From: Saccharibacillus alkalitolerans
GTDB lineage: Bacteria; Bacillota; Bacilli; Paenibacillales; Paenibacillaceae
Assembly: GCF_011090185.1 (NCBI RefSeq)
Contig: NZ_JAAFGS010000004.1
Span: forward strand, 62,001-126,000
Direction: 5' to 3'
DNA: 64,000 bases
This document shows positions 10,209-19,250 of the stretch, one piece after another. Both the position numbers and the translations under genes were made by a program. Positions within the stretch are counted from its first letter, which is position 1. Every line of letters starts with the position of its first letter. The notes beneath the pieces are model-generated. The model saw nothing but the letters and a program-made list of their open reading frames with translations, did no database searches and was not told where the DNA came from.

Positions 10209-12053
10209 TCAATCCGCCGAAGCCGGCGCCAGTTCGATTTTCTCCGCTTTGACGCTCACCCGGTCGACCCGAGGCAGCGCCAATCCTTGATGTTCGAACA
10301 CTTCGTCATTGTAATTGACTTTGAATCGGCTGGTCTTGGTTCCGGTCTGATCATCGAATACGATATGCTGCCTGCTCGGAGCTTCCACGGAATCGCCGAC
10401 GACGGCATTGACCGTCAGATTGCCTTTGGCGAAAAAGCCTCCGCGCAAATCGAAATTCGAACCGACTCCGTACAGCTCCGCCGTCGCGTCCGTGTAGAAA
10501 AATCCACGCAGCGTTCTCGCTTCGTTATTCGGTTTGAACGCATCGACCCGATTAAGCAAAATGGAGCCTTTGGAGATCAATACGATTTCTTTGTCGCTTC
10601 CGCCGCCGTCGGCAGCTCCCGTAATGGTCGCATCCTGAATCGTGGTGCCGCCCAGCGCGAACAGCGTGGAATCGACGTTGATGCGGCTGGCCAGGTTTAC
10701 GGAACCTGTGACGAGAATGTTGCTGTATAAGCGAAGTTCCGAGTCGTCGACCGTATTGGCAACCGTCAGGTCGCCGTTCACGACCAGCCAGGCCGTATCG
10801 TAACCGCCGGCCTTCGTGCTTTTCCCGGTCTGAATCAGGTCCCGCAGCCATTTGCCGTCCACATTCAAATTGCCGTTAAAAACAACGGTTCCGTTCATTG
10901 CGGACAGCGTGTCGGACAATTTCGTCAGGGCCGCTTGGTAATCCAGATAGTCCTGCTCGTACTGCGCCAGATCTTTCTTATACTGCCCGTACTCTTTGTC
11001 GTATTGATCGAGTTCTTCCTGGGTCGCGTCCGAAGACGGCGGCTCGGGCTGGACGGGCTCCACCGGCTTCTCGGGCATCTTGAGCGCCCCGTCGTAGCCG
11101 TTCAAATAGTCGTTCAGCCCCGCAGCCTGCGGAAGCGCGCTTTCGTCTACCTTAAGCGCTCCGGCAAGCTTTTCGCGGAACGAGCGGTCGACATTGATTT
11201 GAATAAACTGTTCGTTTTTGCGAATCCGTACCTGGCTCAGGTCGATCCCCAGCCCTTTGAGCACGTTCGCTTTGATCAGTTCTCCGCTCAGCGCTTCGCC
11301 CGCGGCGCCGCGGTTCACGGATCTGGCCGGGTAATTGTTTTCGGAGAGGATAAATTGATCCAGCGACTGCACGAAAGCCAGCGGCGGCGACTTATCTTCC
11401 CGTTCCGCCATTTTCGGAAACAGACTTGCCTGACGCAAACCGCTGTTTCCGTTGTACGCGTAGTTTGCCATGTTGCTCACCCGAAGCGAACGGCCCGCGT
11501 AAATGTTTCCTTTTATATACGGAGAACCGTTCAAGATCAGGTCTTCTTCGGAGCCGAAAGCGTAGTTCAGGAAATCCGGATACAAGCTGACGCGCACTTT
11601 CTGCTGCATCGTGCGCTTCACTCCGTTTACGTCCGCTTCGGCGACCAGGGTAACCGTATACGAAGAGTTCCCTTTGATCGGATCGGTCGCTTTGAAATCC
11701 GCGGAAACCGAGGCATCGACCAGTCGGCCGGATGCCAGCGCCAGGTCGGTTTTCACTCCTCCGTCCGAATCCGGCTGTTTTGCCGGTATGCCGGCTACCA
11801 CGCTGTCAAGCGTCGTCTTGAGCCGATCCGCTTTTACCTGCTGCCCTTCCAGATTGGCCGCGATATACGCGACCGACTCGTCCAGCGTTTTCTGCGTCAG
11901 CTGCAGGCTTTGGATGTCGTTTTCTCTCGTCAGCGTCCGCCTTGCTCCGCCTACCGCCGCACTCAGCACCGCGACGCCCAGCAGCGTCAGGATAAGCATC
12001 ATGAACATGACCATGACGAGCGCCGAGCCTTTTTCCCCGCGCAAACGTTTCAT
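10209..12053 (-). CDS. PilX-like minor pilin or pilus assembly protein
   Basis: Large (614-residue) protein whose N-terminus is that of the PilX_N family: basic leader MKRLRGEKG^SALVMVMFMMLILTLLGVAVL, with no Glu at mature position 5, as in GspK/PilX-type minor components. The body is a long extracytoplasmic region. Residues around 390-500 contain short beta-rich, helix-like repeats (VVFNGNLNVDG, VVNGDLTVAN, ILVTGSVNLAS). A Glu/Gln/Tyr-rich charged segment near 350-390 is probably coiled or helical. The ATG at 12053 was chosen because it has AAAGGAG 11 nt upstream; the open frame extends to 12137 into the preceding gene. It is third and last in the minor-pilin operon. A role as a tip or priming component is inferred from position and the N-terminus. 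Confidence 0.75.
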   Translation of the reverse strand: MKRLRGEKGSALVMVMFMMLILTLLGVAVLSAAVGGARRTLTRENDIQSLQLTQKTLDESVAYIAANLEGQQVKADRLKTTLDSVVAGIPAKQPDSDGGVKTDLALASGRLVDASVSADFKATDPIKGNSSYTVTLVAEADVNGVKRTMQQKVRVSLYPDFLNYAFGSEEDLILNGSPYIKGNIYAGRSLRVSNMANYAYNGNSGLRQASLFPKMAEREDKSPPLAFVQSLDQFILSENNYPARSVNRGAAGEALSGELIKANVLKGLGIDLSQVRIRKNEQFIQINVDRSFREKLAGALKVDESALPQAAGLNDYLNGYDGALKMPEKPVEPVQPEPPSSDATQEELDQYDKEYGQYKKDLAQYEQDYLDYQAALTKLSDTLSAMNGTVVFNGNLNVDGKWLRDLIQTGKSTKAGGYDTAWLVVNGDLTVANTVDDSELRLYSNILVTGSVNLASRINVDSTLFALGGTTIQDATITGAADGGGSDKEIVLISKGSILLNRVDAFKPNNEARTLRGFFYTDATAELYGVGSNFDLRGGFFAKGNLTVNAVVGDSVEAPSRQHIVFDDQTGTKTSRFKVNYNDEVFEHQGLALPRVDRVSVKAEKIELAPASAD

Positions 12054-12087
12054 CAGAGGCTGCTCTCCTTTCTGAGCCCTTTCATTC

Positions 12088-12639
12088 TTAAAACCCGAAC
12101 CGGCTCTCGAGCTCGAGCCGAGATCCGTTCTCGCCAAGTTGCAGCACCAGCTTGATATTGATCAATCCGGTCGTGTAGTAATCGAACCCTCCTGCCGTGT
12201 CGCCCTCGATTTCGATCGAAGAGAGCTCGGGCACGATCCGGGAATCCACTTTCGTCGACTGATAGGCATCACCCTCGCCGGACAGGCCGGCTTTTTGAAT
12301 TTGCAGCTGCCCGTCGACGATTCTCACGATCTTCTCCGTCGAGGCCACTTCCGTTCCGCTGGCATCGACGTTGACCATCCGGAAGCCGCTGCCGTCGGCC
12401 AGCGCATACACATGGTCCGGCGCGGAAACGTACAGCTCCGTAATGACGGACGACATCAAAATATCGCCTTCTTCGCGCAGCCGGTTCTCCGTTCCCACAT
12501 GGTTGTAACTGCGGAAACCGAAGAAAATGGTGGTCGAGACGACGCCCAGAATCATCGCCATCAGCGACAGTACGGCAAGCAGCTCGATCAGCGTCACGCC
12601 TTCTTCGCGCTTCAGGCCGTTAACGAATCGATTGCGCAT
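12088..12639 (-). CDS. PilW-like minor prepilin
   Basis: 183-residue prepilin with leader and cleavage site LKREEG^VTLIELLAVLSLMAMILGVVS, carrying the +5 Glu, and a C-terminal beta-rich domain resembling PilW/PilJ-type minor pilins. It overlaps the upstream PilV-like gene by 20 nt and is followed 34 nt later by the PilX-like gene, so the three are co-transcribed. Minor pilins of this set normally prime pilus assembly and carry tip proteins. Assignment to PilW rather than a generic N-methylation-motif protein rests on order and size. Confidence 0.8.
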   Translation of the reverse strand: MRNRFVNGLKREEGVTLIELLAVLSLMAMILGVVSTTIFFGFRSYNHVGTENRLREEGDILMSSVITELYVSAPDHVYALADGSGFRMVNVDASGTEVASTEKIVRIVDGQLQIQKAGLSGEGDAYQSTKVDSRIVPELSSIEIEGDTAGGFDYYTTGLINIKLVLQLGENGSRLELESRFGF

Positions 12640-13198
12640 TTACGTATCCCTCCACGGTTACCGCATTCGCCCCGGGGCCGGCCGCTCCGTCGGCAGCCGT
12701 CGTTACCGTCGCGCTGATCGGCAGAAGCAGGGCGCCGCCGGCATTCTGCGCCCGGTTGAGATCCTGTTGGTATTCGATGACTACCCGGTAGGCGATCCCG
12801 TTGACCCGGGGACTGAGCACGGCCGTGACCGGCTCCAGATTTCCGCCTTCGAAAATGTCCCGAAAAGCGCATGCCCCGGAGGACGAAGCGGTACAGTTCT
12901 CGAACGTTTCCGGCGTAATGCCGACTCTTCTCGGCTGTTCCGCCTCGGCTGCCCGAACGACCGTCGCGCTGCTCGAATCGAAATAAGCCTCCAACCGCTC
13001 GAAATCCTGCTTCTGCATATAAACAAGCGCGTTCCGCGCCAGATTCGACATGATGGTCTTGTTCTGGTTCGTCTTCGCGAACGTCATCGCGTTGCTGAAA
13101 TAAGCCGTGAAGGCCAATGCCGTGATCGATACGATCAGCAGCGCCGCCAGCACTTCGATCAAGGTGAACCCCTGCTCTTTTTTCAACCGATCCAACAA
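12620..13198 (-). CDS. PilV-like minor prepilin
   Basis: Prepilin with cleavage site KKEQG^FTLIEVLAALLIVSITALAF and a ~150-residue mature domain containing two Cys (ENCTASSSGACAF) that could pair. The open frame reaches an ATG at 13261, but that start would fall next to the predicted -10 box. The pair of TTG codons at 13198 and 13195 follows AAGGAGG by 8-11 nt and gives a short 10-residue leader, so 13198 is used. It is the first gene of the operon with the PilW- and PilX-like genes (20-nt overlap with the next). Confidence 0.8.
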   Translation of the reverse strand: MLDRLKKEQGFTLIEVLAALLIVSITALAFTAYFSNAMTFAKTNQNKTIMSNLARNALVYMQKQDFERLEAYFDSSSATVVRAAEAEQPRRVGITPETFENCTASSSGACAFRDIFEGGNLEPVTAVLSPRVNGIAYRVVIEYQQDLNRAQNAGGALLLPISATVTTAADGAAGPGANAVTVEGYVNAQSIR

Positions 13199-13269
13199 AA
13201 AGGTCTCCTCCTTCCGGCACGCCTGCGACGTCATCTCAAGTGACGGCCCGAGAGGCGGCATTCGCTTAT

Positions 13270-13297
13270 ATATCGGCCTTTTTTCCTCCTTTCATTA
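13270..13297 (-). promoter_or_regulatory. Putative sigma-D promoter of the minor-pilin operon
   Basis: On the minus strand the -10 is a perfect GCCGATAT (13270-13277). The -35 is TAAT (13294-13297, one mismatch to TAAA) with 16-nt spacing. The transcript would start about 65-70 nt before the TTG start of the PilV-like gene, just before its ribosome site. Confidence 0.55.
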
Positions 13298-13454
13298 TAG
13301 GCGCCTTTCCGGGAAGCAAGCAATGATTATTTGGGTCTTTCGGCCCTAGTTGGTTGGAACGGAAGGAGAATGACGAAAGAAGGTGGAAAGGATGTATACG
13401 AAGAAAGCGTTCTCTAAAATACGATAAGCGTTTGCCAAGGAGGCCCATTCAATC

Positions 13455-14243
13455 ATGGCTTTACTGACCTGCAACTTCTATTCCGAATCGCTCGGTCTCA
13501 GCACGTCGATGAACGTCATTCTGCCGCAGCAGACGCGTTCGCAGATCGGCCTGAAAAACGTCAAACGGCCCGGCCCGCACAAAACGCTCTACCTGCTGCA
13601 CGGATTGTCCGACGACGATACGATCTGGGTGCGCCGCACGTCGATCGAACGCTACGCCGCCGCTTACGGCATCGCGATCGTGATGCCTCAGGTCCACCGA
13701 AGCTTCTATACGGACATGGCTTACGGCGAAAAGTATTGGGAGTTTATCAGCGAGGAGCTGCCGGAACTGGCGCGCTCGTTCTTCCCGCTGTCGGCCGAAC
13801 GCGAAGACAACTTCGCGGCGGGCCTGTCGATGGGCGGCTACGGGGCGTTCAAATTGGCTCTGCGCAGACCCGATCTGTTCGCGGCGGGCGCAAGCCTGTC
13901 GGGAGCGCTCGATATCGCCGCCATGACGGAAAATCCCGATAATCCGCGCTCGGGTCTCCTGCAGACCATTTTCGGCGACAAAAAGGTCCGGGGCAGCGAG
14001 GACGACCTGCTCTTCCTGCTGGACCGCGTATCGAACTCGCCTGGGCCGAAGCCGAAGCTGTATCAGTGCTGCGGCACGGAAGACTTCCTTTACCGGGATA
14101 ATCAGACCTTCAAGCAGGCGGCCGAAAGAAGTTCGCTGGACTTCACTTATGAAGAAGGCCCCGGCGAACATGAATGGGGCTATTGGGACACAATGATCCA
14201 AAACGTGCTGGCCTGGCTGCCGCTGGACGACGCGAAAAAGTAA
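13455..14243 (+). CDS. Alpha/beta-hydrolase esterase of the EstA / esterase-D type
   Basis: Cytoplasmic serine esterase of 262 residues in the family that includes tributyrin esterase EstA and S-formylglutathione hydrolases. The nucleophile Ser125 lies in GLSMGGYG. Asp210 (CCGTEDFLY) and His239 ([10 protein letters not shown]) complete the likely triad, and an oxyanion-type LHGLSDDD segment lies near residue 50. AAGGAGG precedes the ATG by 11 nt. It stands alone on the plus strand between two minus-strand units. The substrate cannot be read from the sequence; short-chain acyl esters are usual for the family. Confidence 0.88.
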   Translation: MALLTCNFYSESLGLSTSMNVILPQQTRSQIGLKNVKRPGPHKTLYLLHGLSDDDTIWVRRTSIERYAAAYGIAIVMPQVHRSFYTDMAYGEKYWEFISEELPELARSFFPLSAEREDNFAAGLSMGGYGAFKLALRRPDLFAAGASLSGALDIAAMTENPDNPRSGLLQTIFGDKKVRGSEDDLLFLLDRVSNSPGPKPKLYQCCGTEDFLYRDNQTFKQAAERSSLDFTYEEGPGEHEWGYWDTMIQNVLAWLPLDDAKK

Positions 14244-14254
14244 TCCTCCGCGCA

Positions 14255-14294
14255 AAAAAAGAGCCCCGTATCCGCTTATGCGGAAACGGGGCTG
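14255..14294 (-). terminator. Terminator of the GGDEF gene
   Basis: Hairpin with 14-nt arms (AGCCCCGTATCCGC and GCGGAAACGGGGCT, one internal mismatch) and loop TTAT. On the minus strand it ends in seven T. It could also weakly stop the plus-strand esterase transcript. Confidence 0.8.
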
Positions 14295-14329
14295 TTCGGT
14301 GCCGGAATTTTTAGAACGGCGGCTCGGGC

Positions 14330-15454
14330 TTACCGGATGACGGACGACGCCGCTTCGCCCGAACGGCCCGGCCTGGACCGCGCTCGGCAGACGCGGTTGC
14401 GGCCTTTCTCTTTCGCCCGGTATAACGCATCGTCCACCCGGCTGAACAGAGTCTTGACCGGGCCTTCGTTCGATAGTCCGTATCCGAGCGACACGGTCAG
14501 CTGCAGGCACGTACCGTCTTCCAGTAGGAAAGGATGCTTTTCCACGCTCGACCGCACCTTTTCCGCGATACGCGCGGCCGCCGATTCGTCGCCTCCGTCG
14601 ATGACGATCGCAAACTCCTCTCCTCCTTTGCGCGCACAGTAACCGTCGGCCGGCGAACAGGAAGAGAGGATAGCGCCCAGCTGCCGCAGCACGGCGTCCC
14701 CGGCCGGATGCCCGTAAGTATCGTTGACCCGTTTGAAATGATCGATGTCGAGCAGAATGAGGGCAAAGTCTTCCCCTTTTTTCCATGCGCACTTTATCCG
14801 GCGTTCGTACGCGAGATGAAAGGCTCTCGGATTATGCAGGCCGGTCAGAAAATCGCGATGGGCGGCATCCTCCATAAAGGCGAACAAATCGTTGGAGTGT
14901 TTGAGATGGCGGAGCATGAAAAACGTGAATATCCCCGTACCTACGACAATAACCGAATACACCGGGACAATATTCGCCACGTCCGCGCCGATCGCAAAAG
15001 AAATGCCCAGAAGAAACGCGACGAACTGCACGGCAAAAGCGGCCGCCCACTTCCCCGGTTCCAGCTGTCCTTTTTTCAGCACCGCGATGACGAGCAGGAA
15101 CGTGACGAGAGCATTCGCGGCGCCTATGCAGGACGCCAACCCGAAGCTCCCGACAAAAAACAGGCGAAATGCCGCGATCGAGAGGCTCGCGATCAAGCCG
15201 CCCGGGATACCGGCGACATAAACGGCGATGATGATCGCCGTCTGGCGCAGATCGACCACGGAGTTATCTCCGATCGGGAACGAAAATTTCATCAGAATGA
15301 TTCCGACAATTCCGAGCGCCGCCCCGGTGAACCAGGGCAGCCAGGTACCGGAAATCGAAGCCAGCGAAGAGCGCCGAAAACGATTTAAAAAAATATTGCC
15401 GAAAAACAACAACGTCGACAAGATGGTAAAATTGATAAACAGTTCCCTGAACAT
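14330..15454 (-). CDS. Membrane-bound GGDEF diguanylate cyclase with 5TMR-LYT-like sensor
   Basis: Probable c-di-GMP synthase of 374 residues. Residues 1-185 form about six hydrophobic segments with the NFTILSTLLFFGN and GIPGGLIASL patterns typical of 5TM-LytS/YhcK receptors. Residues 195-365 are a GGDEF domain with DFLTGLHNPRAF, DIDHFKRVNDTYGH and an intact GGEEF signature at 277-281. The RxxD product-inhibition site that normally lies just upstream of the signature is not visible (SPADGYCARKGGEEF). The open frame extends to 15559, but the membrane protein most naturally starts at the ATG at 15454; the only nearby ribosome site is a weak GAGG. It is monocistronic. The c-di-GMP produced could act on the MshEN-type PilB; this is inference. 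Confidence 0.88.
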   Translation of the reverse strand: MFRELFINFTILSTLLFFGNIFLNRFRRSSLASISGTWLPWFTGAALGIVGIILMKFSFPIGDNSVVDLRQTAIIIAVYVAGIPGGLIASLSIAAFRLFFVGSFGLASCIGAANALVTFLLVIAVLKKGQLEPGKWAAAFAVQFVAFLLGISFAIGADVANIVPVYSVIVVGTGIFTFFMLRHLKHSNDLFAFMEDAAHRDFLTGLHNPRAFHLAYERRIKCAWKKGEDFALILLDIDHFKRVNDTYGHPAGDAVLRQLGAILSSCSPADGYCARKGGEEFAIVIDGGDESAAARIAEKVRSSVEKHPFLLEDGTCLQLTVSLGYGLSNEGPVKTLFSRVDDALYRAKEKGRNRVCRARSRPGRSGEAASSVIR

Positions 15455-15600
15455 GAATTTCGTTAGGCCTCGCAGTCTGCAGCAATGCGAATTAAGCCGC
15501 CGTCGAATGAACGTACAACCGCTTTTCCTACATTTTACCTCAATCAGAGCTTTCTGCAAACTAACAAAATCATTTTCAAAATCGAGGATTCGCTAACAAA

Positions 15601-15628
15601 AAATGCCTCCCGAAGGAGGCATTTCGCT
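15601..15628 (-). terminator. Probable terminator downstream of argH
   Basis: Hairpin AATGCCTCC / GGAGGCATT with a very short loop (CGAA). On the minus strand it is followed by TTTTTTGTTAGC, just after the argH stop, so it closes the arginine operon. Confidence 0.75.
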
Positions 15629-15651
15629 TTTTCGCGCATGGCGCGAGAAAA

Positions 15652-17055
15652 TTACAGTCTGCTGTTCAGCCACTCCGTCGTCAGTCCGATCGTCGACTCC
15701 GCGCGGCCGATCGCCGCTTCCACCTGGGGAGCCGCCGTACCGCCGTAGACGTTGCGGGCATTGACGACGTTCTCCGGCTGAAGCACCTCGTAAATTTGCT
15801 CGTCGAACAGTTCGGAAAAGTTTTTGAATTCTTCAAGGCTGAGATCGAGCAGGTATTTGCCGTTCTCGATGCAGTACAGCACCGTCTTGCCGATCACTTC
15901 GTGCGCCTGGCGGAACGGCATTCCTTTGCCGACGAGGAAGTCCGCGATGTCGGTCGCGTTCGAGAAGTCCTTGTTCACCGCTTCGCGCATGCGGCCGGTA
16001 CGGACTTTCATCGTGGCGATCATCGGAGCGAACAGACGCAGCGCGCCGTCCAGCGTCGCTACCGTGTCGAACATGCCTTCCTTGTCTTCCTGCATGTCTT
16101 TGTTATAAGCCAGCGGCAGCGACTTCAGCACCGTCAGCAGGCCCATCAGATTGCCGTAGACGCGTCCCGTCTTGCCGCGAACGAGTTCGGCCACGTCGGG
16201 GTTCTTCTTCTGCGGCATGATGCTGCTGCCCGTGCAGAACGCGTCGTCCAGTTCGACGAAACCGAACTCCGTGCTGCTCCACAATACCAGTTCTTCGCAG
16301 AGGCGGGACATATGCATCATCAGGATGGAAGCTCCGGACAAAAACTCCAGGATGAAGTCTCGGTCGCTGACCGCGTCCAGGCTGTTCTCGTACACGCCGT
16401 CGAAGCCGAGCTGCTCGGCCACGAAATGACGGTCGATCGGGAACGTCGTTCCCGCCAGCGCGCCCGCGCCGAGCGGAAGGATATTGATGCGCTTGTAGCT
16501 GTCCATCAGTCTTTCCGCATCGCGCTGGAACATGGATACGTAAGCGAGCAGATGATGCGCGAACAGGATCGGCTGCGCGCGCTGCAGATGCGTATAGCCC
16601 GGCAGAATGGTCGCCGTGTGCTGCTTGGCCTGCTCGAGCAGCGCCTGCTGCACGGCCTGCACGAGTCCCGTCAGCTCGACGACGCGGCTGCGCAGATACA
16701 GGTGCATGTCCGTCGCCACCTGGTCGTTCCGGCTTCGGCCGGTATGCAGCTTGCCGCCGACCGGTCCCACTTCCTCGATCAGATGCTTCTCGATGTTCAT
16801 GTGAATGTCTTCGTCGGAGACGGAAAACTCGACTTCTCCGGCTTCGATCTTGTGCAGCACTTTCATCAGTCCCTGCGCGATCGTATCGGCGTCTTCCTGC
16901 GGAATGATGCCGCATTTGCCCAGCATGGCCACGTGCGCCAGGCTGCCTTGAATGTCTTCCTCGGCCAGCGCTTTATCGAAATTGATGGAGGCGGTGTATT
17001 CTTCAACCAGACGGTCGGTCGGTTTCGTGAAGCGGCCTCCCCATAGTTTGCTCAT
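15652..17055 (-). CDS. Argininosuccinate lyase
   Basis: Final step of arginine synthesis: argininosuccinate to arginine and fumarate. The protein has 467 residues, normal for the family. It starts MSKLWGGRF with AAAGGA 6 nt upstream of the ATG. Visible motifs are [13 protein letters not shown], the THLQRAQP segment, and the fumarase/aspartase signature [11 protein letters not shown] containing the catalytic Ser. The frame stays open for 248 codons upstream, but that part is the GC-rich repeat spacer and has no similarity to the family. It is last in argCJBDFGH and separated from argG by an unusual 763-nt spacer. Confidence 0.97.
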   Translation of the reverse strand: MSKLWGGRFTKPTDRLVEEYTASINFDKALAEEDIQGSLAHVAMLGKCGIIPQEDADTIAQGLMKVLHKIEAGEVEFSVSDEDIHMNIEKHLIEEVGPVGGKLHTGRSRNDQVATDMHLYLRSRVVELTGLVQAVQQALLEQAKQHTATILPGYTHLQRAQPILFAHHLLAYVSMFQRDAERLMDSYKRINILPLGAGALAGTTFPIDRHFVAEQLGFDGVYENSLDAVSDRDFILEFLSGASILMMHMSRLCEELVLWSSTEFGFVELDDAFCTGSSIMPQKKNPDVAELVRGKTGRVYGNLMGLLTVLKSLPLAYNKDMQEDKEGMFDTVATLDGALRLFAPMIATMKVRTGRMREAVNKDFSNATDIADFLVGKGMPFRQAHEVIGKTVLYCIENGKYLLDLSLEEFKNFSELFDEQIYEVLQPENVVNARNVYGGTAAPQVEAAIGRAESTIGLTTEWLNSRL

Positions 17056-17300
17056 CGAAAGTCCTTTCCCCTCCCAAACCCTCCCCGAGGGAGGGCCCCA
17101 AAGGGCAGCCGCCCTCTGGACACCCGCAATTCGGAAAAGCTTACGGTGGCGGTTGGCGGGAGGTATGCGTGTTGGTGTGTTGGTGCTGGAGCGTGGAGCC
17201 GCCGCCCGGCCTGCCTTCGGCGGCCGCGGCTCTTGGTCGGTTCGGGTGCCTCGCGCGGGCAGCTGTTCGCTGCCTTGTGCGGCGCGTGCGCGAAGGGGCG

Positions 17301-17487
17301 GGCCGGAAGCGGAGCGCTTCGCCACTCCTGTCCGGCCGAGACCCGGGGTCGAAGGCGGGCCGCTTCGCAGGCCCTGTTCGACCGGGAGAACCCGGGGCCG
17401 GAAGCGGAGCGCTGCGCTGCTCCTGTCCGGCCGAGACCCGGGGCCGCAGGCGGAGCGCTGCGCTGCTCCTGTGCGGCCGGGTTCCCG
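17301..17487. repeat. 46-bp imperfect GC-rich tandem repeat in the argG-argH spacer
   Basis: Four successive copies begin at 17301, 17347, 17396 and 17442. Copies 1, 3 and 4 are 46 nt; copy 2 is 49 nt and more diverged. The shared core reads GCGGAGCGCT, then CTCCTGTCCGGCCGAGACC. A 46-nt period is not a multiple of three, so this is not a protein repeat even though long frames cross it on both strands. No spacer/repeat alternation of the CRISPR type is present. Confidence 0.85.
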
Positions 17488-17579
17488 TTCGGAGGGGAAC
17501 CGTTTGGGCTTCGCAAGGTCCTGTTCGCAGGACCGGGTTTCCGCTGCGCGCTCTGTCCGGCTTAGAATCAAAGCCGGAC

Positions 17580-17618
17580 CTTCTTCTCTCCCCTCCCATT
17601 TCAGGGGGAGAGAAGAAG
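17580..17618. repeat. Inverted repeat (14-bp arms) in the argG-argH spacer
   Basis: Arms CTTCTTCTCTCCCC (17580-17593) and GGGGAGAGAAGAAG (17605-17618) are perfectly complementary around an 11-nt loop. No T-run follows on the minus strand, so it is a strong transcript hairpin rather than a standard terminator. Confidence 0.8.
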
Positions 17619-17687
17619 AAGTTTGTGCGCTTGGAAAAGGCCTAGCGGCGGAGGGGAAGATTCGGTGGAGGAACGGAGTGGTCGCCT

Positions 17688-17738
17688 TTGTAATCGGGAA
17701 GCCTCCATCCAAGTCTAATACTAGCTTCCCGATTACAA
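17688..17738. repeat. Inverted repeat (15-bp arms) in the argG-argH spacer
   Basis: Arms TTGTAATCGGGAAGC (17688-17702) and GCTTCCCGATTACAA (17724-17738) are perfectly complementary with a 21-nt loop. It lies 80 nt after the argG stop on the transcribed strand. It could protect the 3' end of an argCJBDFG message or be part of a small mobile repeat. The remainder of the 17056-17818 spacer shows no gene. Confidence 0.8.
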
Positions 17739-17818
17739 CACGCGACCGGAACGAATCTTTCCCGTCAGCCGCGTCCAAGCCTTTTCCGCACTTGCGCACC
17801 GGGCTTTGTTTTCAAAGC

Positions 17819-19051
17819 CTACTTATTCTGCGCGACCCCTGTGCCCACTTTCAAACGAAGGGCGTTCAGGCTGATAAAGCCCGTCGCGTCGTTCTGGTCG
17901 TAAGCCTGGCTCGGATCGGCTTCCATGGTGGCGATGTCCGGGTTGTACAGGCTGACCGGGCTTTTGACGCCGGCGCCGATAATGTTGCCTTTGTACAGCT
18001 TTACGCGGACCGTGCCGGTCACGTTTTTCTGGCTTTCCGTCACCAGCGCCTGCAGCGCAAGGCGCTCCGGCGCGAACCAGAAGCCGTTGTAGACGAGCGT
18101 GCTGTAGCGGGTGATGAGGGAGTCGCGCAGGTTCATGACTTCGCGGTCCATCGTCAACGACTCCATTTTGCGATGAGCCGTGAACAGGATCGTGCCGCCC
18201 GGCGTCTCGTATACGCCGCGGCTCTTCATGCCGACGAAGCGGTTTTCGACCATGTCGACGCGGCCGATGCCGTGCTTGCCGCCGAGTTCGTTCAGCTTAT
18301 CCATCACTTCGAGCGGGCTGAGCTTCTCGCCGTTCAGCGAGACCGCGTTGCCCTGCTCGAATTCGATCTCCAGCATTTCCGGCTCGTCCGGCGCGTCCTG
18401 CGGATCGACGCTGAGCAGGAACATGTCTTTGTTTTCCGGGGCGCTCGGATCGAACCACGGATCTTCCAGCACGCCGCTCTCGTAGCTGATATGCAGCAGG
18501 TTGCGGTCGGTGGAGTAAGGTTTGGCGGCGGAAGCCGTCACCGGGATGCCGTGTTTTTCGGCGTAGGCGATCATCTCGGCGCGTCCCGGGAACGTGTCGC
18601 GGAACTCGTCGAGTCTCCACGGAGCCACGACTTTGATGTCCGGAGCCAGTGCGGCGACGCCGAGCTCGAAACGAACCTGGTCGTTGCCTTTGCCCGTCGC
18701 GCCGTGGGCGATCATGGTCGCGCCTTCGGCGCGGGCGATTTCGACCATGCGCTTGGCGATCAGAGGACGGGCGATGCTGGTGCCGAGCAGGTACTGGCCT
18801 TCGTAGAGAGCGCCGGACTGGAACATCGGGAAAATGAAATCCGAAGCGAATTCGGCCTGCAGGTCGTCGATGTACACTTTGGAAGCCCCCGTTGCCAGCG
18901 CTTTTTCCTCGAGGCCGTCCAGCTCTTCTTTCTGTCCGATATCCGCCGTGAAAGCGATGATCTCCGCGTCGTACGTTTCTTTGAGCCATTTCAGGATGAT
19001 CGACGTATCCAGTCCTCCGGAATACGCGAGCACGATTTTTTCTTTAGCCAT
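17819..19051 (-). CDS. Argininosuccinate synthase
   Basis: ATP-dependent condensation of citrulline and aspartate; 410 residues, typical length. The N-terminal PP-loop [15 protein letters not shown] is intact. Further family segments are [12 protein letters not shown] and [23 protein letters not shown]. It starts [14 protein letters not shown] 43-residue-equivalent plus 70-nt spacer (19052-19250) of no visible content separates it from argF. Its position between argF and argH matches the order of the pathway steps. Confidence 0.97.
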   Translation of the reverse strand: MAKEKIVLAYSGGLDTSIILKWLKETYDAEIIAFTADIGQKEELDGLEEKALATGASKVYIDDLQAEFASDFIFPMFQSGALYEGQYLLGTSIARPLIAKRMVEIARAEGATMIAHGATGKGNDQVRFELGVAALAPDIKVVAPWRLDEFRDTFPGRAEMIAYAEKHGIPVTASAAKPYSTDRNLLHISYESGVLEDPWFDPSAPENKDMFLLSVDPQDAPDEPEMLEIEFEQGNAVSLNGEKLSPLEVMDKLNELGGKHGIGRVDMVENRFVGMKSRGVYETPGGTILFTAHRKMESLTMDREVMNLRDSLITRYSTLVYNGFWFAPERLALQALVTESQKNVTGTVRVKLYKGNIIGAGVKSPVSLYNPDIATMEADPSQAYDQNDATGFISLNALRLKVGTGVAQNK

Positions 19052-19250
19052 GGTTTGTCATTCCTCCGCTCTTATAGGTCGAGCCGATCTCCCCGATCCC
19101 GCTCCGAAACTTCGCGGCGCGGATGCCCGGCGATCGGCGTTCGTTCGATCTTTCCTTGTTCGTCGCCCCAATCCGCTTCTCCTTCTGCCGCGGATAAAGA
19201 AACGTTACTTTCGGTTTCGTTCTTTCCCGGCAAGGCCGCTCCGTGCAGGC

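Noticed and set aside
13420..13440. Catabolite-repression (cre) site before the esterase and a similar string at 35285
   Set aside because: GATAAGCGTTTGCC has three or more mismatches to the cre consensus and the placement is not informative.
17301..17487. CRISPR array
   Set aside because: The 46-bp units are directly tandem with no unique spacers, and no cas gene is nearby.
17056..17799. N-terminal extension of argH to 715 codons
   Set aside because: The extra 248 codons are the GC-rich repeat spacer. The MSKLWGGRF start has a good ribosome site and the family length fits without the extension.
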